Assembly: GCA_003344405.1 (NCBI GenBank)
Contig: NOWV01000225.1
Coordinates: 45,997 to 109,996 of the forward strand
Direction: 5' to 3'
Source: Trichoplax sp. H2
Lineage: Eukaryota > Placozoa > Uniplacotomia > Trichoplacea
DNA length: 64,000 nucleotides
In this document: piece after piece, positions 46,066 to 64,000 of the stretch
Layout: the number at the start of each line of letters is the position of its first letter
Numbering within the stretch: the stretch's first letter is position 1
The notes under the pieces: model-generated
Databases searched by the model: none
What the model was told of the DNA's origin: nothing
The model's input: only the letters and a program-made list of their open reading frames with translations
Position numbers and translations under genes: made by a program

Positions 46066-47814
46066 TTATTCTGCAAACATATCGATCGGTTCAGCTTTAG
46101 CATATCTTTGTGCAGTAATTTTAAGAATTTTATGATCCCTGATTTGCTTATTAGTATCAGGGATATCATCCATGGAACTACTTACGCCACTAGTTCCTAA
46201 TCCAGCGTTTGTTAACCGCATCTGTACTTCAACTGGTTGAGATATTCCAGTATTATTACGTCCGAGACCTTGTCCGGCACTCCAGCCCATTTTTTCTAGT
46301 AATTTATGTCCTTTATTGGATTTTTCAATTGGCTTTTTTACAGATGAAGAGGTCTGCAAAGCATGTGGGAAATCGCTACCAATATGAACTCGTCTTTCTT
46401 CCGCTCTATCCTTGTATTTTTCATGTGTGGAGACGGCCGACTCAGACGTATCATCACGGCCCAGTCCATATTTCCTTTTTAACTGCTTTAAACTATGACG
46501 GCGTTGATCTTCAAGCTTATCAGAGTCTGTACAAATAGGAGCGGTTTCAGTTTTTGATGTAATGTGATCAGTCACTGGAATTCTTGACAGTATCTGGCCT
46601 GGTTCACAATCGTCACAAGTATCATAACCTGGGTGAATATGCAACAAAAAGCTAGTAGAACCAATTTTAATATAGTCGCCGTGTTGTAGATAAAAGGTAG
46701 AGCCATCATTAGCAATTTTGACATCATTTAAGTACGTTCCATTTTTACTGCCCAAATCACATATGTGATATTTACTTTCTTGTAGATCGTAACCAATTTG
46801 GGCGTGTTTCTTGCTTATAGCTAACTCAGGAATCTGAATAGTTTTCTCTGTTGCGTTCTCTCGACCGATAATTATACCTTCAATTGTAATAATATATAAA
46901 CTACCATATTTCAAGCGATTTGACTGCATCACGATACATCGAATACAAGAATGACCATCTGAAAGGTGCTGGATATCTTCCTCATCGTTTGATTTGTATT
47001 CACCTTCTTCAATTTCATTCTCCTCCGCTAAGTTATAAGAATTGGCAATGTCCTTGGACGTAGCTACGTCAGTGTCGTCACTATAACAGTAGAATATATA
47101 TACTTCTTTCTTTTGATCGTAATAGTAGTAAGCTTTTGTTTCCTTTTGATAATATAAATGTGTGTTAGGATCATAGTAGTAGCCAGTACTCCAATCATAG
47201 TACCAACCTGATTTCTCATCGTAAACCAGGCCTTTATTGTTAAGGTATTCTTCAGCAGCTGATTGAAGTGTAGCTGCAATATTATCATTGGCTTTCTTGT
47301 CACTGTCATCCACTTTGGGCCTGTCTTTACATTCTAAATGTTGTAGTTGTTGTTCATCATTTCTTTGCGGTGATTCAGCATTAATATGCTGGTCATCCTT
47401 AATATTATCATCATTACTATCTATTGTCTTTCGTTGTAATAACTGTTCTTTTAGCCTGTTATTGTCTTGACGTAAGGAGTGTACATAATTTTCGGCATTG
47501 GTCTTTTGTAATTTGCATAACTCCAATTCCTTCTTTACGCTATGCAAGTCTTTTAAAGTATTACCAAGCTCAGTTTTAACGTTCTCCAATTGTAGAAGCA
47601 ACTGTTTATTATCTTTCAATATTTCTTGTCCATTTTCGCTTTCCTGAGTATTACCAAGCTCAGTTTTAACGTTTTCCAATTCTAGTAGCTGTTGTTTATT
47701 ATCTTTCAGTATTTCTTGTGCATTTTCGCTTTCCTGTTGGATGATATTCTCGTCTGCTTCATCACTCATTCCTTTGTCAATACCATTATTGTCATTATTC
47801 ATTTCACTAGCCAT
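46066..47814 (-). CDS. AGGF1: angiogenic factor with G-patch and FHA domains (AGGF1)
   Basis: Intronless frame of 582 residues. Domain order is that of AGGF1. A coiled coil (about residues 27-125) comes first. An OCRE aromatic repeat domain follows (about 194-241, with GWYYDWSTGYYYDPNTHLYY). Then come an FHA domain (about 316-392, with IIGRE, SKKHAQI and DLGSKNGTYLND, carrying the Arg and Ser/His residues of the phosphothreonine pocket) and a G-patch (about 500-545, with LLEKMGWSAGQGLGRNNTGI). In humans AGGF1 acts as a spliceosome-associated factor and secreted angiogenic protein. Here only the nuclear RNA-processing role can be inferred. Human AGGF1 is 714 residues. The coiled coil contains a recent 30-residue tandem duplication. 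Absence of introns is unusual beside its intron-rich neighbours. Confidence 0.94.
   Translation of the reverse strand: MASEMNNDNNGIDKGMSDEADENIIQQESENAQEILKDNKQQLLELENVKTELGNTQESENGQEILKDNKQLLLQLENVKTELGNTLKDLHSVKKELELCKLQKTNAENYVHSLRQDNNRLKEQLLQRKTIDSNDDNIKDDQHINAESPQRNDEQQLQHLECKDRPKVDDSDKKANDNIAATLQSAAEEYLNNKGLVYDEKSGWYYDWSTGYYYDPNTHLYYQKETKAYYYYDQKKEVYIFYCYSDDTDVATSKDIANSYNLAEENEIEEGEYKSNDEEDIQHLSDGHSCIRCIVMQSNRLKYGSLYIITIEGIIIGRENATEKTIQIPELAISKKHAQIGYDLQESKYHICDLGSKNGTYLNDVKIANDGSTFYLQHGDYIKIGSTSFLLHIHPGYDTCDDCEPGQILSRIPVTDHITSKTETAPICTDSDKLEDQRRHSLKQLKRKYGLGRDDTSESAVSTHEKYKDRAEERRVHIGSDFPHALQTSSSVKKPIEKSNKGHKLLEKMGWSAGQGLGRNNTGISQPVEVQMRLTNAGLGTSGVSSSMDDIPDTNKQIRDHKILKITAQRYAKAEPIDMFAE
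47561..47740. repeat. in-frame 90-bp tandem duplication inside AGGF1
   Basis: Two adjacent 90-nt units, offset exactly 90 nt (for example TTACCAAGCTCAGTTTTAAC at 47561 and 47651), encode two near-identical 30-residue coiled-coil segments (ESEN.QEILKDNKQ and LENVKTELGNT). Very few base differences imply a recent event. Confidence 0.9.
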
Positions 47815-49706
47815 CCCTTGTTCTACACATATGTATATATATATATATACACTTCACCTTAATACGATTTTTATGTACTCATACGTTACCCAATTTGGCT
47901 ATATCGCCATTTTTAGAAACACGAGTAATCTTTTCAAAATAAGGCTGATTCTTATCTAGAATTGAGCACTTTATGCATAAAGTGCTTCAATTATTGTACA
48001 GTATTACTTAATAAAATTGTTGTAATGAATAATAATAATAAATACAACATATGCAGTGTGCGATGTTCTCTAGAAATGTTTCCTTTAAAGAATGATGTTC
48101 ATTTTGTTTGACCTACCAGTACGAGTAATTTCAACATATCGTGCTTTTCCATGTATCAAGCATAAAGAAAGCTATTGATTTACGTATAAGGCAATCTAAT
48201 TGTATGTACATCGATTATGTAATTAGCCAACAACGATCGATCGGTGTCGGAGCGCTTGGGCAAATTGATGTGATCAAGTTTTAATACAGTAAAATGAGCT
48301 CACCAGTTTAGATCGAGTAATCGCGTCACTATTCGAGATTATCTTTCTAGTTACTATAATCCAGCTCAATTAAGCTTTCAATACACTTAGCCAAAAGATC
48401 TTTGACTTTTACTCCAATTATAAACCACAGAACGTTATGTTTAGACTGTCTATTCCCCACATAGCAAAGATTGATTTTAAAATTAGTTGGATCGATTTGT
48501 TATGTATTTGCAAACAGCTCGGCCTAGCATTCGAAATTTTAGAACAGTAATAAGTTGATTGCAAGCGCCTACGAATGATAGCAACATTTAATACCAATGG
48601 ATATCGTACATCAATCATTGGCGATACGATAGAGGATGTCTTGAATGTGAGAGTAGAGTAATACCAATCGAATTTTACTGTTTAGAGGAGAATTTTCACA
48701 ATATTTCACCAATCTCCTTTTCCAAGCAGCTTGAAAGAGTTGGAAACCTTGGAGACTATCGGTATCTGCGGACAACCTGGCTGATCCTACTATTGGCCAT
48801 ATAGTACGCAAGAGGGCCGAAAGACTGGAGGGTTACACTGAACGAACGAGAGATGTTTGTCAATAGTATGAGTGGCGTCGTGTATAGGTACTGCTAGTGA
48901 CGCTATTTTTGCTAGTAGTTTACCATGGCATTGGTATTGTGTACAATACTGTACTACACTAAGTAGAGTACCCTACCGTATTATAATTAATGTGCAGTAT
49001 ATATTAAATACCATTACTCAGGGCTCGATAGTGCTACTGATAAGTTACTTAATGTGTATTAACGATCACGAGCAAAAGCAATGTCATCCTTCGGCGACGT
49101 AGCAAGTGGGTCGTGAAGCTTTGTCTAATAAACTATTCTACGGTACAGTATACTGTACACTGTACACTGTACACTGTACACCATTACTAATGGATTCCTT
49201 GAAAGAGCAAACTTTTCTTCCTTACTTCCCTTACTATGATGACTAACATTATAAAGAACACCATCCATTTCTAGGGATGATTCTCTAATACCTGCAATAA
49301 ATCAATGCAATGCACATTACATAGGGTGCTCATGGACTGCACAAGTAGGTAAGAGAGAGGAACGAAAAATAGCTGCGCACTGTAAAATCATGCAGAAACC
49401 TAACATTTTTCTAGTCATTCTCCTATACGGTACCACTCAAACGGAACATCATACTGTACAAAACCAACCTAGCAGCTATAGTAATTTGGATGGCAATCAT
49501 TGACAGGATAGTGTACTATTAGAGACCTACGGTACACTTGAAATGACCCACAAATGACTCGACTTTTACATTTTTACTATGCCAAAAGAGTTCGTTTCCG
49601 CGGTACCGGTACCTTACTACAGCTGAGACCTGGCTGTATCCAAGACGACTGCAGCCAGAGCTCTGCTCAGACTGTTCTCTCCATTTCTACATCTTCAGCA
49701 CGTTAA
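47815..49706. other. divergent intergenic region AGGF1 / TMEM223
   Basis: No gene can be supported. Two adjoining minus-strand frames (48418-48618 and 48611-48811, 66 codons each) look somewhat protein-like but have no splice support or known family. A TGTACAC heptamer array sits at about 49150-49182. TACWG-like motifs are sparse. Confidence 0.45.
49150..49182. repeat. TGTACAC heptamer microsatellite
   Basis: Four consecutive copies of TGTACAC with a 7-bp period. The unit shares the GTAC core of the TACWG tracts but has a different spacing. Confidence 0.8.
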
Positions 49707-51535
49707 ATGCAATTTATAATTAGCCCAGAATTTATCGATATACTAGAAAAGCTTGAACGAACAGTAAGTTCAATTGAAATACCTATAGATAGTGTTACAG
49801 TGTATGTTCAACAGTCACATCGAGATAGTCAGTTGGAGACCTGTAGAAGTGCAAGCATTTGCCTGATTGCCATTAATAGTACGGTTCAAGGAAAAAATTG
49901 CAAGGATTAGTTTCGTGTGTTGGCCCAATTCTATTTTGCATCGTCGAGTATGATTCGATTGGTATCACTTAGGCATAAAATTAAATCGTATTGGATGGTA
50001 TTGCAACGATGCAAGAATACCCAATCTGCAAAACGTGACATTGTCATTTATACTAATAAGAAGGAAAGTTTCTTTGCTACCATTTCCGTAGTATCCATAT
50101 GCCAGCTGTTTTTCTGGACTTACCTGGGTGAATTTGCTTTCTCCGAGTTAAGAGATCCCTATTCATCAATTAAACCAAATGAGGATAAGAAGAAAGAAGA
50201 ACTAGCCCTTGATGATAGCGACAGCATATCAAGGTAGGTAGATTGCATTCAAGGTAACTGTACACCGTATTGATGATATTAAATCCACATGCTGGTGGAG
50301 ATTATTTGTAGCAGAGTAGATTTATTCGATTTTAAATTGTTCGGTACAATCATCATCCAATGTATCTAATTTTTAGCATACTATCTTAGGTTACCCATTC
50401 AATAATGACAGAATTGTAATAATACTGTATCGATGAATGTTTAGAATTATTTTCTGATTAAATATCATCTACTGTACGTGAATATTCACAAAGTATAAGA
50501 TGGACGTTATACGAGCAGCTTTGATAGAGGTAGTGCGTATGACTTTGCTAAACCACCACTAAGCTCTACAATACACTTAACTTGCAGATCTGAACGAGCT
50601 CAATTAAGTCGAGCATCTACTCGGGTAAGTACCGTAATGATGACAGAACTACAATTGACTCGCCAACTTATAACATTGAGGTGTTTACCTTTGCAATAAT
50701 TTTTCATTAATACAACATAAAAATAGCTCGTAAATACAGCCTATAGGAAACTTTGTCGATTAATAACATATAATTAGTCTAAGAGTAATCAGATACGTTT
50801 AGCCATGCCAATTAAATCATCCTTTATTTCCTTTCTACATCGTTATAGATGAGAGTTGGACTTGCTACTGTATCTATAGTAGCTGGCTTAAGTTTCTGCG
50901 TTATAGGATTTTTTTATTGCTATAGGTATGGTTATACTTTGATGTTGAGCAATCATTTTTCTTGTAGTTTGCCTTTCCGCTATTGTTCTTATACGAGTTT
51001 TATTCCAAGTTGAAATTGATACAAAGTTTATTTGATTTATTGGATGATCTCCTTATCGACATAAAGGTGTATAACAAGAGATTAATATTATTATAAATTT
51101 ACTAGATCTGTTAAAAGTTTAGCCTTAACACGTGGTGGTATCGATGTTAAAATAACAACCTACGGACCATTTGGAATGCATCGACAACTCACCGTACCTC
51201 TCTCTAATATGTCAGCAATGGCAAAAAGGAATGGTTAGTTAACATAATTACTAACTTAGTATGCAATAACTATAGTTAATATTTTAATACTAAAATCAAC
51301 AAGCTTTACATGCAGAATAATACAATAGTTATGATCGAACGCGATTATTAACAAATAACTTTCATCAGCATCAAAATTTATCAATTTAATCTTGCTTTTA
51401 TTTCTATTAGAGACTAATTCTCCGATTCCGATACGAATTAGGAATTACAGCTTTTATTTTTTGGTAGATCACCAAGGGAAATTTTTAGAACCTCGTTTGT
51501 ATGACCGTACCATTAGTATTAAGAGAAGATTGTAA
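49707..51535 (+). CDS. TMEM223: transmembrane protein 223 (TMEM223), mitochondrial
   Basis: Exons 49950-50233, 50588-50624, 50849-50925, 51106-51233 and 51411-51535 are in phase and give 216 residues (human 202). The N-terminus MIRLVSLRHKIKSYWMVLQR is a basic amphipathic mitochondrial signal. Family landmarks follow: KRDIVIYTNKKESFFATI, a first membrane helix (about SVVSICQLFFWTYLGEF), a second (VGLATVSIVAGLSFCVIGFF), TYGPFGMHRQLTVPLSNMSA and FYFLVDHQGKF near the end. In humans TMEM223 is an inner-membrane protein linked to cytochrome c oxidase subunit 1 translation. An upstream mini-exon (49707-49763, 19 codons ending at GTAAGT) would splice in frame to an acceptor at 49909-49910. That adds 32 residues before this start (248 in total), so two N-termini are possible. 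Confidence 0.9.
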
Positions 51536-51676
51536 ATAGTTTAAGAAGACTTTAATAAGTTATCCATTTATCTTGAATTTAATTGTATGATATCAAATCT
51601 ATCATCACCTACACATTTTAATGATATACGGAGCATAATTAAAAACTGGAATCATTCACTACGGTATATGTTCATA

Positions 51677-51682
51677 AATAAA
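51677..51682 (+). terminator. poly(A) signal candidate of TMEM223
   Basis: AATAAA about 140 bp after the TMEM223 stop codon. It is the first good hexamer downstream. Confidence 0.4.
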
Positions 51683-51689
51683 ATATGTA

Positions 51690-52560
51690 GGTTATGACTA
51701 CTGCAATAGTATCCTATTTCTGGAAATAGTGACTGATTTTAAAAATTGAGCAAAATTTCTGTTGCGCTTAACAATAATGTTATTAGCTCGAATTGAGTCC
51801 GCTGCATAATATTTACGTAATATTTAGCTATTAAGCCAGGAGTACTTTTACGGTTTTACCAATACATAATCAATATAGACTAGTATGCACAAATGATCGT
51901 AGTTTACTTAAGGTAAACTTATAACCAATTAGAAATATCAGCTTTTAATAATTCATACTTCATATACTTAAATATTGAAGTAAATTATGCAATGAATTGG
52001 ATTTCCATTATTATCAGAATTCCAATACATCTAGAATAAAGAAAGTAAACACATAACGAACATATTCCTTTATTTAATCCTCGAATTGATTTACCTAGTT
52101 CCAATATGACTTTAATATTAAATACAAATCTTTTTATCTTTTTAAAAAATTTTTAACCATGTCTACATAACAATTCAAGGTTGCCAGTCTTACAATCGAT
52201 AATCTGTACAAGGTTGTCTGATATTTGAAGAAAAATCCAATTTTTAATATTTTTCATATAATCACTGCTTTCTCTATGAGATATTGATATGTAGCAAATC
52301 ACTTGACAATATACACGTATATCGCTCAGATTACGCAATATATTTTGAGAATCGGCTGACGTTACGAATTTTAGCAGAGCATGAAGCCACGTCTTTGGGT
52401 TCTTAATGTTCCTATAAGGGCGTTAACTAGGCTATGCATTCGTACGTAACAAAGCATCGAGTATCCAAGGGTAAATGCCAACTAATGGTAAGATCGATTT
52501 TAAAAATGTTATCGCACAGGGCGTCATTGGACATAAATTTTAAATTAACATTTTAGTGCA
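51690..52560. other. intergenic, convergent ends of TMEM223 and ABCC gene
   Basis: AT-rich DNA with no protein-like frame. The short minus-strand frame at 52153-52338 shows no domain. Confidence 0.5.
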
Positions 52561-52566
52561 TAAACT

Positions 52567-61458
<8,892 letters not shown>

Positions 61459-62390
61459 CTGTGAATAATATAATGAATGAATAAATGAATGAATTAGAAT
61501 TACGAATATAATCGATTAAGAATAAAATAGTACTTCCATAGGTAAATACAATGTCATCCATGCTACATATTTAAACTACAATGTACAAGATTAGAGCAAG
61601 ATTGAAGTATGCATCTCGGTCTTTAAAGCTCTAGATTGCAAGTCAAGGAGTTGGAGGTTGAATTGATTGATTTTGCTTCAACTATTGCACAGCTAGCTCA
61701 ACATCGCATCATGTACTTTGCAAAGGTGAAGGGGGAATTGAAAAATGTTAGGTTGGCTATGCTGGGTAGGCATGCAATGGTTTTCTTCACCGTCATTCAA
61801 ATTAGCATACGTCAACTATCTGTTATGATAAGCACCAAGCAAGACTGAAATGAATATTGTTGAAGATGCGATCGTCATCTCGAGGCTAGTCAATTTGATG
61901 ATGGGTGCCATCTAGCATGGATTAGAAAGATACTGTATCTCGGTGAAATGGACAGTATTGCTCGATATGGAAGTAAAGTAGGCATTTTGAAGACATGATC
62001 ACATCTACAGCCCGACTATTCAAGCTTGCCTAGAACTATCCATGGTGCTTACCCAAAATGAAGAATCTGCTTGACAAAAAGATGTTATACCAAATTGGTC
62101 ACTCTTACTCTGCATCTTGTCAATGGCTTGAATTTTATAGCGTCAACACTGAGGTCAAGGACTGATGCTCAATGGTACTGTAGGTATCAGTAGTGGCTCT
62201 ATATAGTGTTATCAATTTCAATTGAGCAATCCAGGCTACTACTGTACTACTAATAAGCTTTATTATGGATAATGTTATTGGAGGATTAGACTCAAAAGAG
62301 AGAGAAGACGAATGAAAGTGGTTCAAAATTGCAAACGTCTGCAATTTCTTGCCGTTGCAAATGGCAAAGAATGATGTCATAGCTGGTCGC
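61459..62390. other. upstream of ABCC gene, no clear gene
   Basis: Should contain the ABCC start exon. ATG GAT GAC ATT followed by GTATTT on the minus strand near 61540-61553 is in the right phase but weak. The part 61620-62380 is less AT-rich than its surroundings and has a 70-codon plus frame (61636-61848) and an 81-codon minus frame (62135-62380), neither recognised. It could be a decayed transposable element. Confidence 0.4.
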
Positions 62391-63115
62391 TATACAGTAC
62401 AGTACTGTACTGTACAGTCACTGTGTACCGTGGAGTGGTATCGCACTTGGTAGGATAATGCGTTTCATTTCAAGATACGGTACGGATTATTTTATTTCTA
62501 TCTAATATCACCATACAGTACTATACACTATTACTCCGCTATTACACTATTATACAGTACAATAATGGATTTATGAAATTTTAGTAATTTTTGCTATTTT
62601 AGTGACAGAAATTTTCGTCAGGTAGCTTTTACTACTTGTTTTTACTATCCAGTACAGTAAAAATAAGTAGTTATACACTGTACAGTGTACAGTACACTGT
62701 ACAGTACAGTACAGTATTTATACTATACTGTACAGTATTTTTACTGTACAGTACAGTACTGTACAGTACTGTACTGCATAACATGAATTGGTTACAGTAC
62801 AGTGTACGTGTACTGTACAAAGTGTCTCAGAAAGTCTGTCCGTACAGTAGTACAGTACAGTACTGTACTGTACTGTACACTCAGAGTGTACAGTCAATCG
62901 CGTTATACTGTACTGTACAGTACTTTACACCCGAGAACCTGGAATTTGTGGTTGGCATACTGTACACTGTACAGTACTGTACAGTACAGTACTGTATTCA
63001 AACTTTTTCTACACGACTGTACTGTACTGTACTGTACTCAGTACTATGTACTGTACGTGCTGGAGGCTGACTGTACAGTACAACTGTACATACTGTACTG
63101 TAGGACCTGCCCGCT
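62390..63115. repeat. largest TACWG pentamer tract cluster
   Basis: Long runs of TACAG/TACTG units occur at 62395-62420, 62675-62715, 62742-62778, 62847-62880, 62905-62925, 62958-63000, 63018-63045 and 63070-63105. At 62756-62790 seven units follow in strict 5-bp register. Frames of 108 and 144 codons across this cluster are repeat artefacts rich in Tyr, Cys, Thr, Val and Leu. Confidence 0.9.
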
Positions 63116-63262
63116 TTTTATACTGTAAAAGAGAAAAGAGGACACCAAAAAGGTTCATTGGTAAATGATGTGTGCAAGCCAAAACTTGCAAACGGTAATC
63201 AAAAGCAATTGACAAGTGATTGGCAAAGCTTTTCTTCACCTATTTCCTATGTGGAATACAAG

Positions 63263-63282
63263 ATGGCTACCCAAAGTGTTCG
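63263..63282 (+). CDS. possible first coding exon of a gene running off the window
   Basis: ACAAGATGGCTACCCAAAG has a good start context, and the frame (MATQSV plus CG) meets a consensus GTAAGTT donor at 63283. No following exon can be confirmed inside the window, so this is only a suggestion. Confidence 0.2.
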
Positions 63283-63501
63283 GTAAGTTCAAAATAATCA
63301 AAAAACCTATCTCGACGTTCAGTAAGTACAGTAAAGTGTTCTCATTGGAATAAGAATGCATTTGCACTGATCAAAATCAGCAGACTGTTCGTGAATCCTG
63401 ACCCATGTTCGGCAACCAATCGGTTGATGTTGTACTGTACAGTACTACAGGCATCCTTCACACTACTATCACACATGAGTACAGTACACTACAGTAAGTG
63501 T

Positions 63502-63577
63502 TAGCCAACTTTGCAAGAATTGAACTTTTCACTAAAAAAAGTGGTAGCCAACTTTGCAAGAATTTGAACTTTTCACT
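63502..63577. repeat. 43-bp tandem repeat, two copies
   Basis: TAGCCAACTTTGCAAGAATT followed by GAACTTTTCACT occurs at 63502-63533 and, with one inserted T, at 63545-63577. The offset is 43 bp. Confidence 0.85.
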
Positions 63578-63689
63578 CCAAATTTGGCCTAGTCATTTTC
63601 GTGACTACACCGACCACACACAACAGTGTAGACCGTGTGATGGTGTCGGCCATGGCCAGCTCACAAGCTACCTGCATACTATTGCTTGA

Positions 63690-63840
63690 CGTTACACTTA
63701 CTGCAAGTACAGTACTGTACAGTACATTGACTACAGTATGGCAAACTCCGTCAACGGTTGGCATGACCTACTGTACTGTACAGTATCATGGACGGTATGT
63801 ACAGTACTATACACTGTACTGTACTGTACTGTACTCACAG
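63690..63840. repeat. TACWG pentamer tracts near window end
   Basis: Runs at 63706-63725, 63770-63786 and 63799-63836 have the same 5-bp register and GTAC core as the clusters at 5.8-6.8 kb and 62.4-63.1 kb. They interrupt the frame predicted at 63601-63891. Confidence 0.8.
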
Positions 63841-64000
63841 GATTCAAGATCGGCCATCTACTGTAGACATCATCGAAAACATCTTCAATAACTAAATTCC
63901 TATCATGTATTGCACAAAGATTGTCATTATACTACGTTGATCAAATTTACCAACAGTTGCTCTCTTGTGTATATACAGTATAGAGACATACTCTTTAACG

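Noticed and set aside
46209-46538. 109-codon plus-strand frame
   Set aside because: It is antisense to the G-patch region of AGGF1.
48756-48785. ACCTGGCTGATCCT, resembling the start of 18S rRNA
   Set aside because: The match stops after about 14 bases and the next conserved rRNA segment is absent.
62636-63128. Overlapping open frames of 108-144 codons across the 62.6-63.1 kb region
   Set aside because: They consist of translated TACWG repeats (Tyr-Cys-Thr-Val-Leu-Tyr-Ser patterns) and are open on several frames and both strands because the pentamer rarely makes stop codons.

Overview
This window is nuclear DNA of an early-branching animal. It is AT-rich, its genes are broken up by many short GT-AG introns (mostly about 70 to 300 bp), it contains one run of 20 Ns, and its proteins are animal orthologues: CEP120, LINS1, AGGF1, SNAPC5, TMEM223, frataxin, a long ABCC/MRP transporter and an animal haem peroxidase. 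Gene density, intron size and AT content would suit a placozoan (Trichoplax/Hoilungia type). That assignment is my inference, since nothing in the window names the species. There are no operons, CRISPR arrays, rRNA genes or convincing tRNA genes.

Layout. 1-5 kb: one exon of a probable membrane protein tail (- strand) in otherwise empty AT-rich DNA. 5.0-5.6 kb: a roughly 170-190 bp tandem repeat. 5.8-6.8 kb: a cluster of an unusual 5-bp TACWG tract. 6.9-8.7 kb: RPL36A (+). 9.1-15.6 kb: CEP120 (-), 19 exons reconstructed from start to stop. 17.7-21 kb: LINS1 (-). 22.1-23.0 kb: a NUDT15-like Nudix hydrolase (+). 23.7-26.0 kb: a secreted haem peroxidase (-). 28-30.1 kb: repeat-rich DNA around the gap, probably misassembled alleles. 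30.1-30.5 kb: SNAPC5 (-). 31.0-32.9 kb: frataxin (+). 34.5-38.5 kb and 40.0-45.2 kb: two paralogous major-facilitator transporters arranged head to head. 46.1-47.8 kb: AGGF1 (-). 49.7-51.5 kb: TMEM223 (+). 52.6-61.5 kb: an ABCC1-like multidrug-resistance transporter (-), about 29 exons. 62.4-64 kb: a second dense TACWG cluster.

The genes are unrelated housekeeping and accessory loci. The only functional pair is the duplicated MFS transporters, which share a 1.5-kb divergent promoter region and have five downstream exons of identical length. The gene models come from manual splicing in which exon phases, intron borders and family similarity agree. Unresolved places are flagged: the LINS1 N-terminus, the second frataxin exon, the ABCC first exon and one small ABCC exon. 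The most unusual signals are the strand-symmetric TACWG pentamer tracts, an RPL36A that has lost one cysteine from each half of its zinc ribbon, and a possible 22-nt intron in LINS1.
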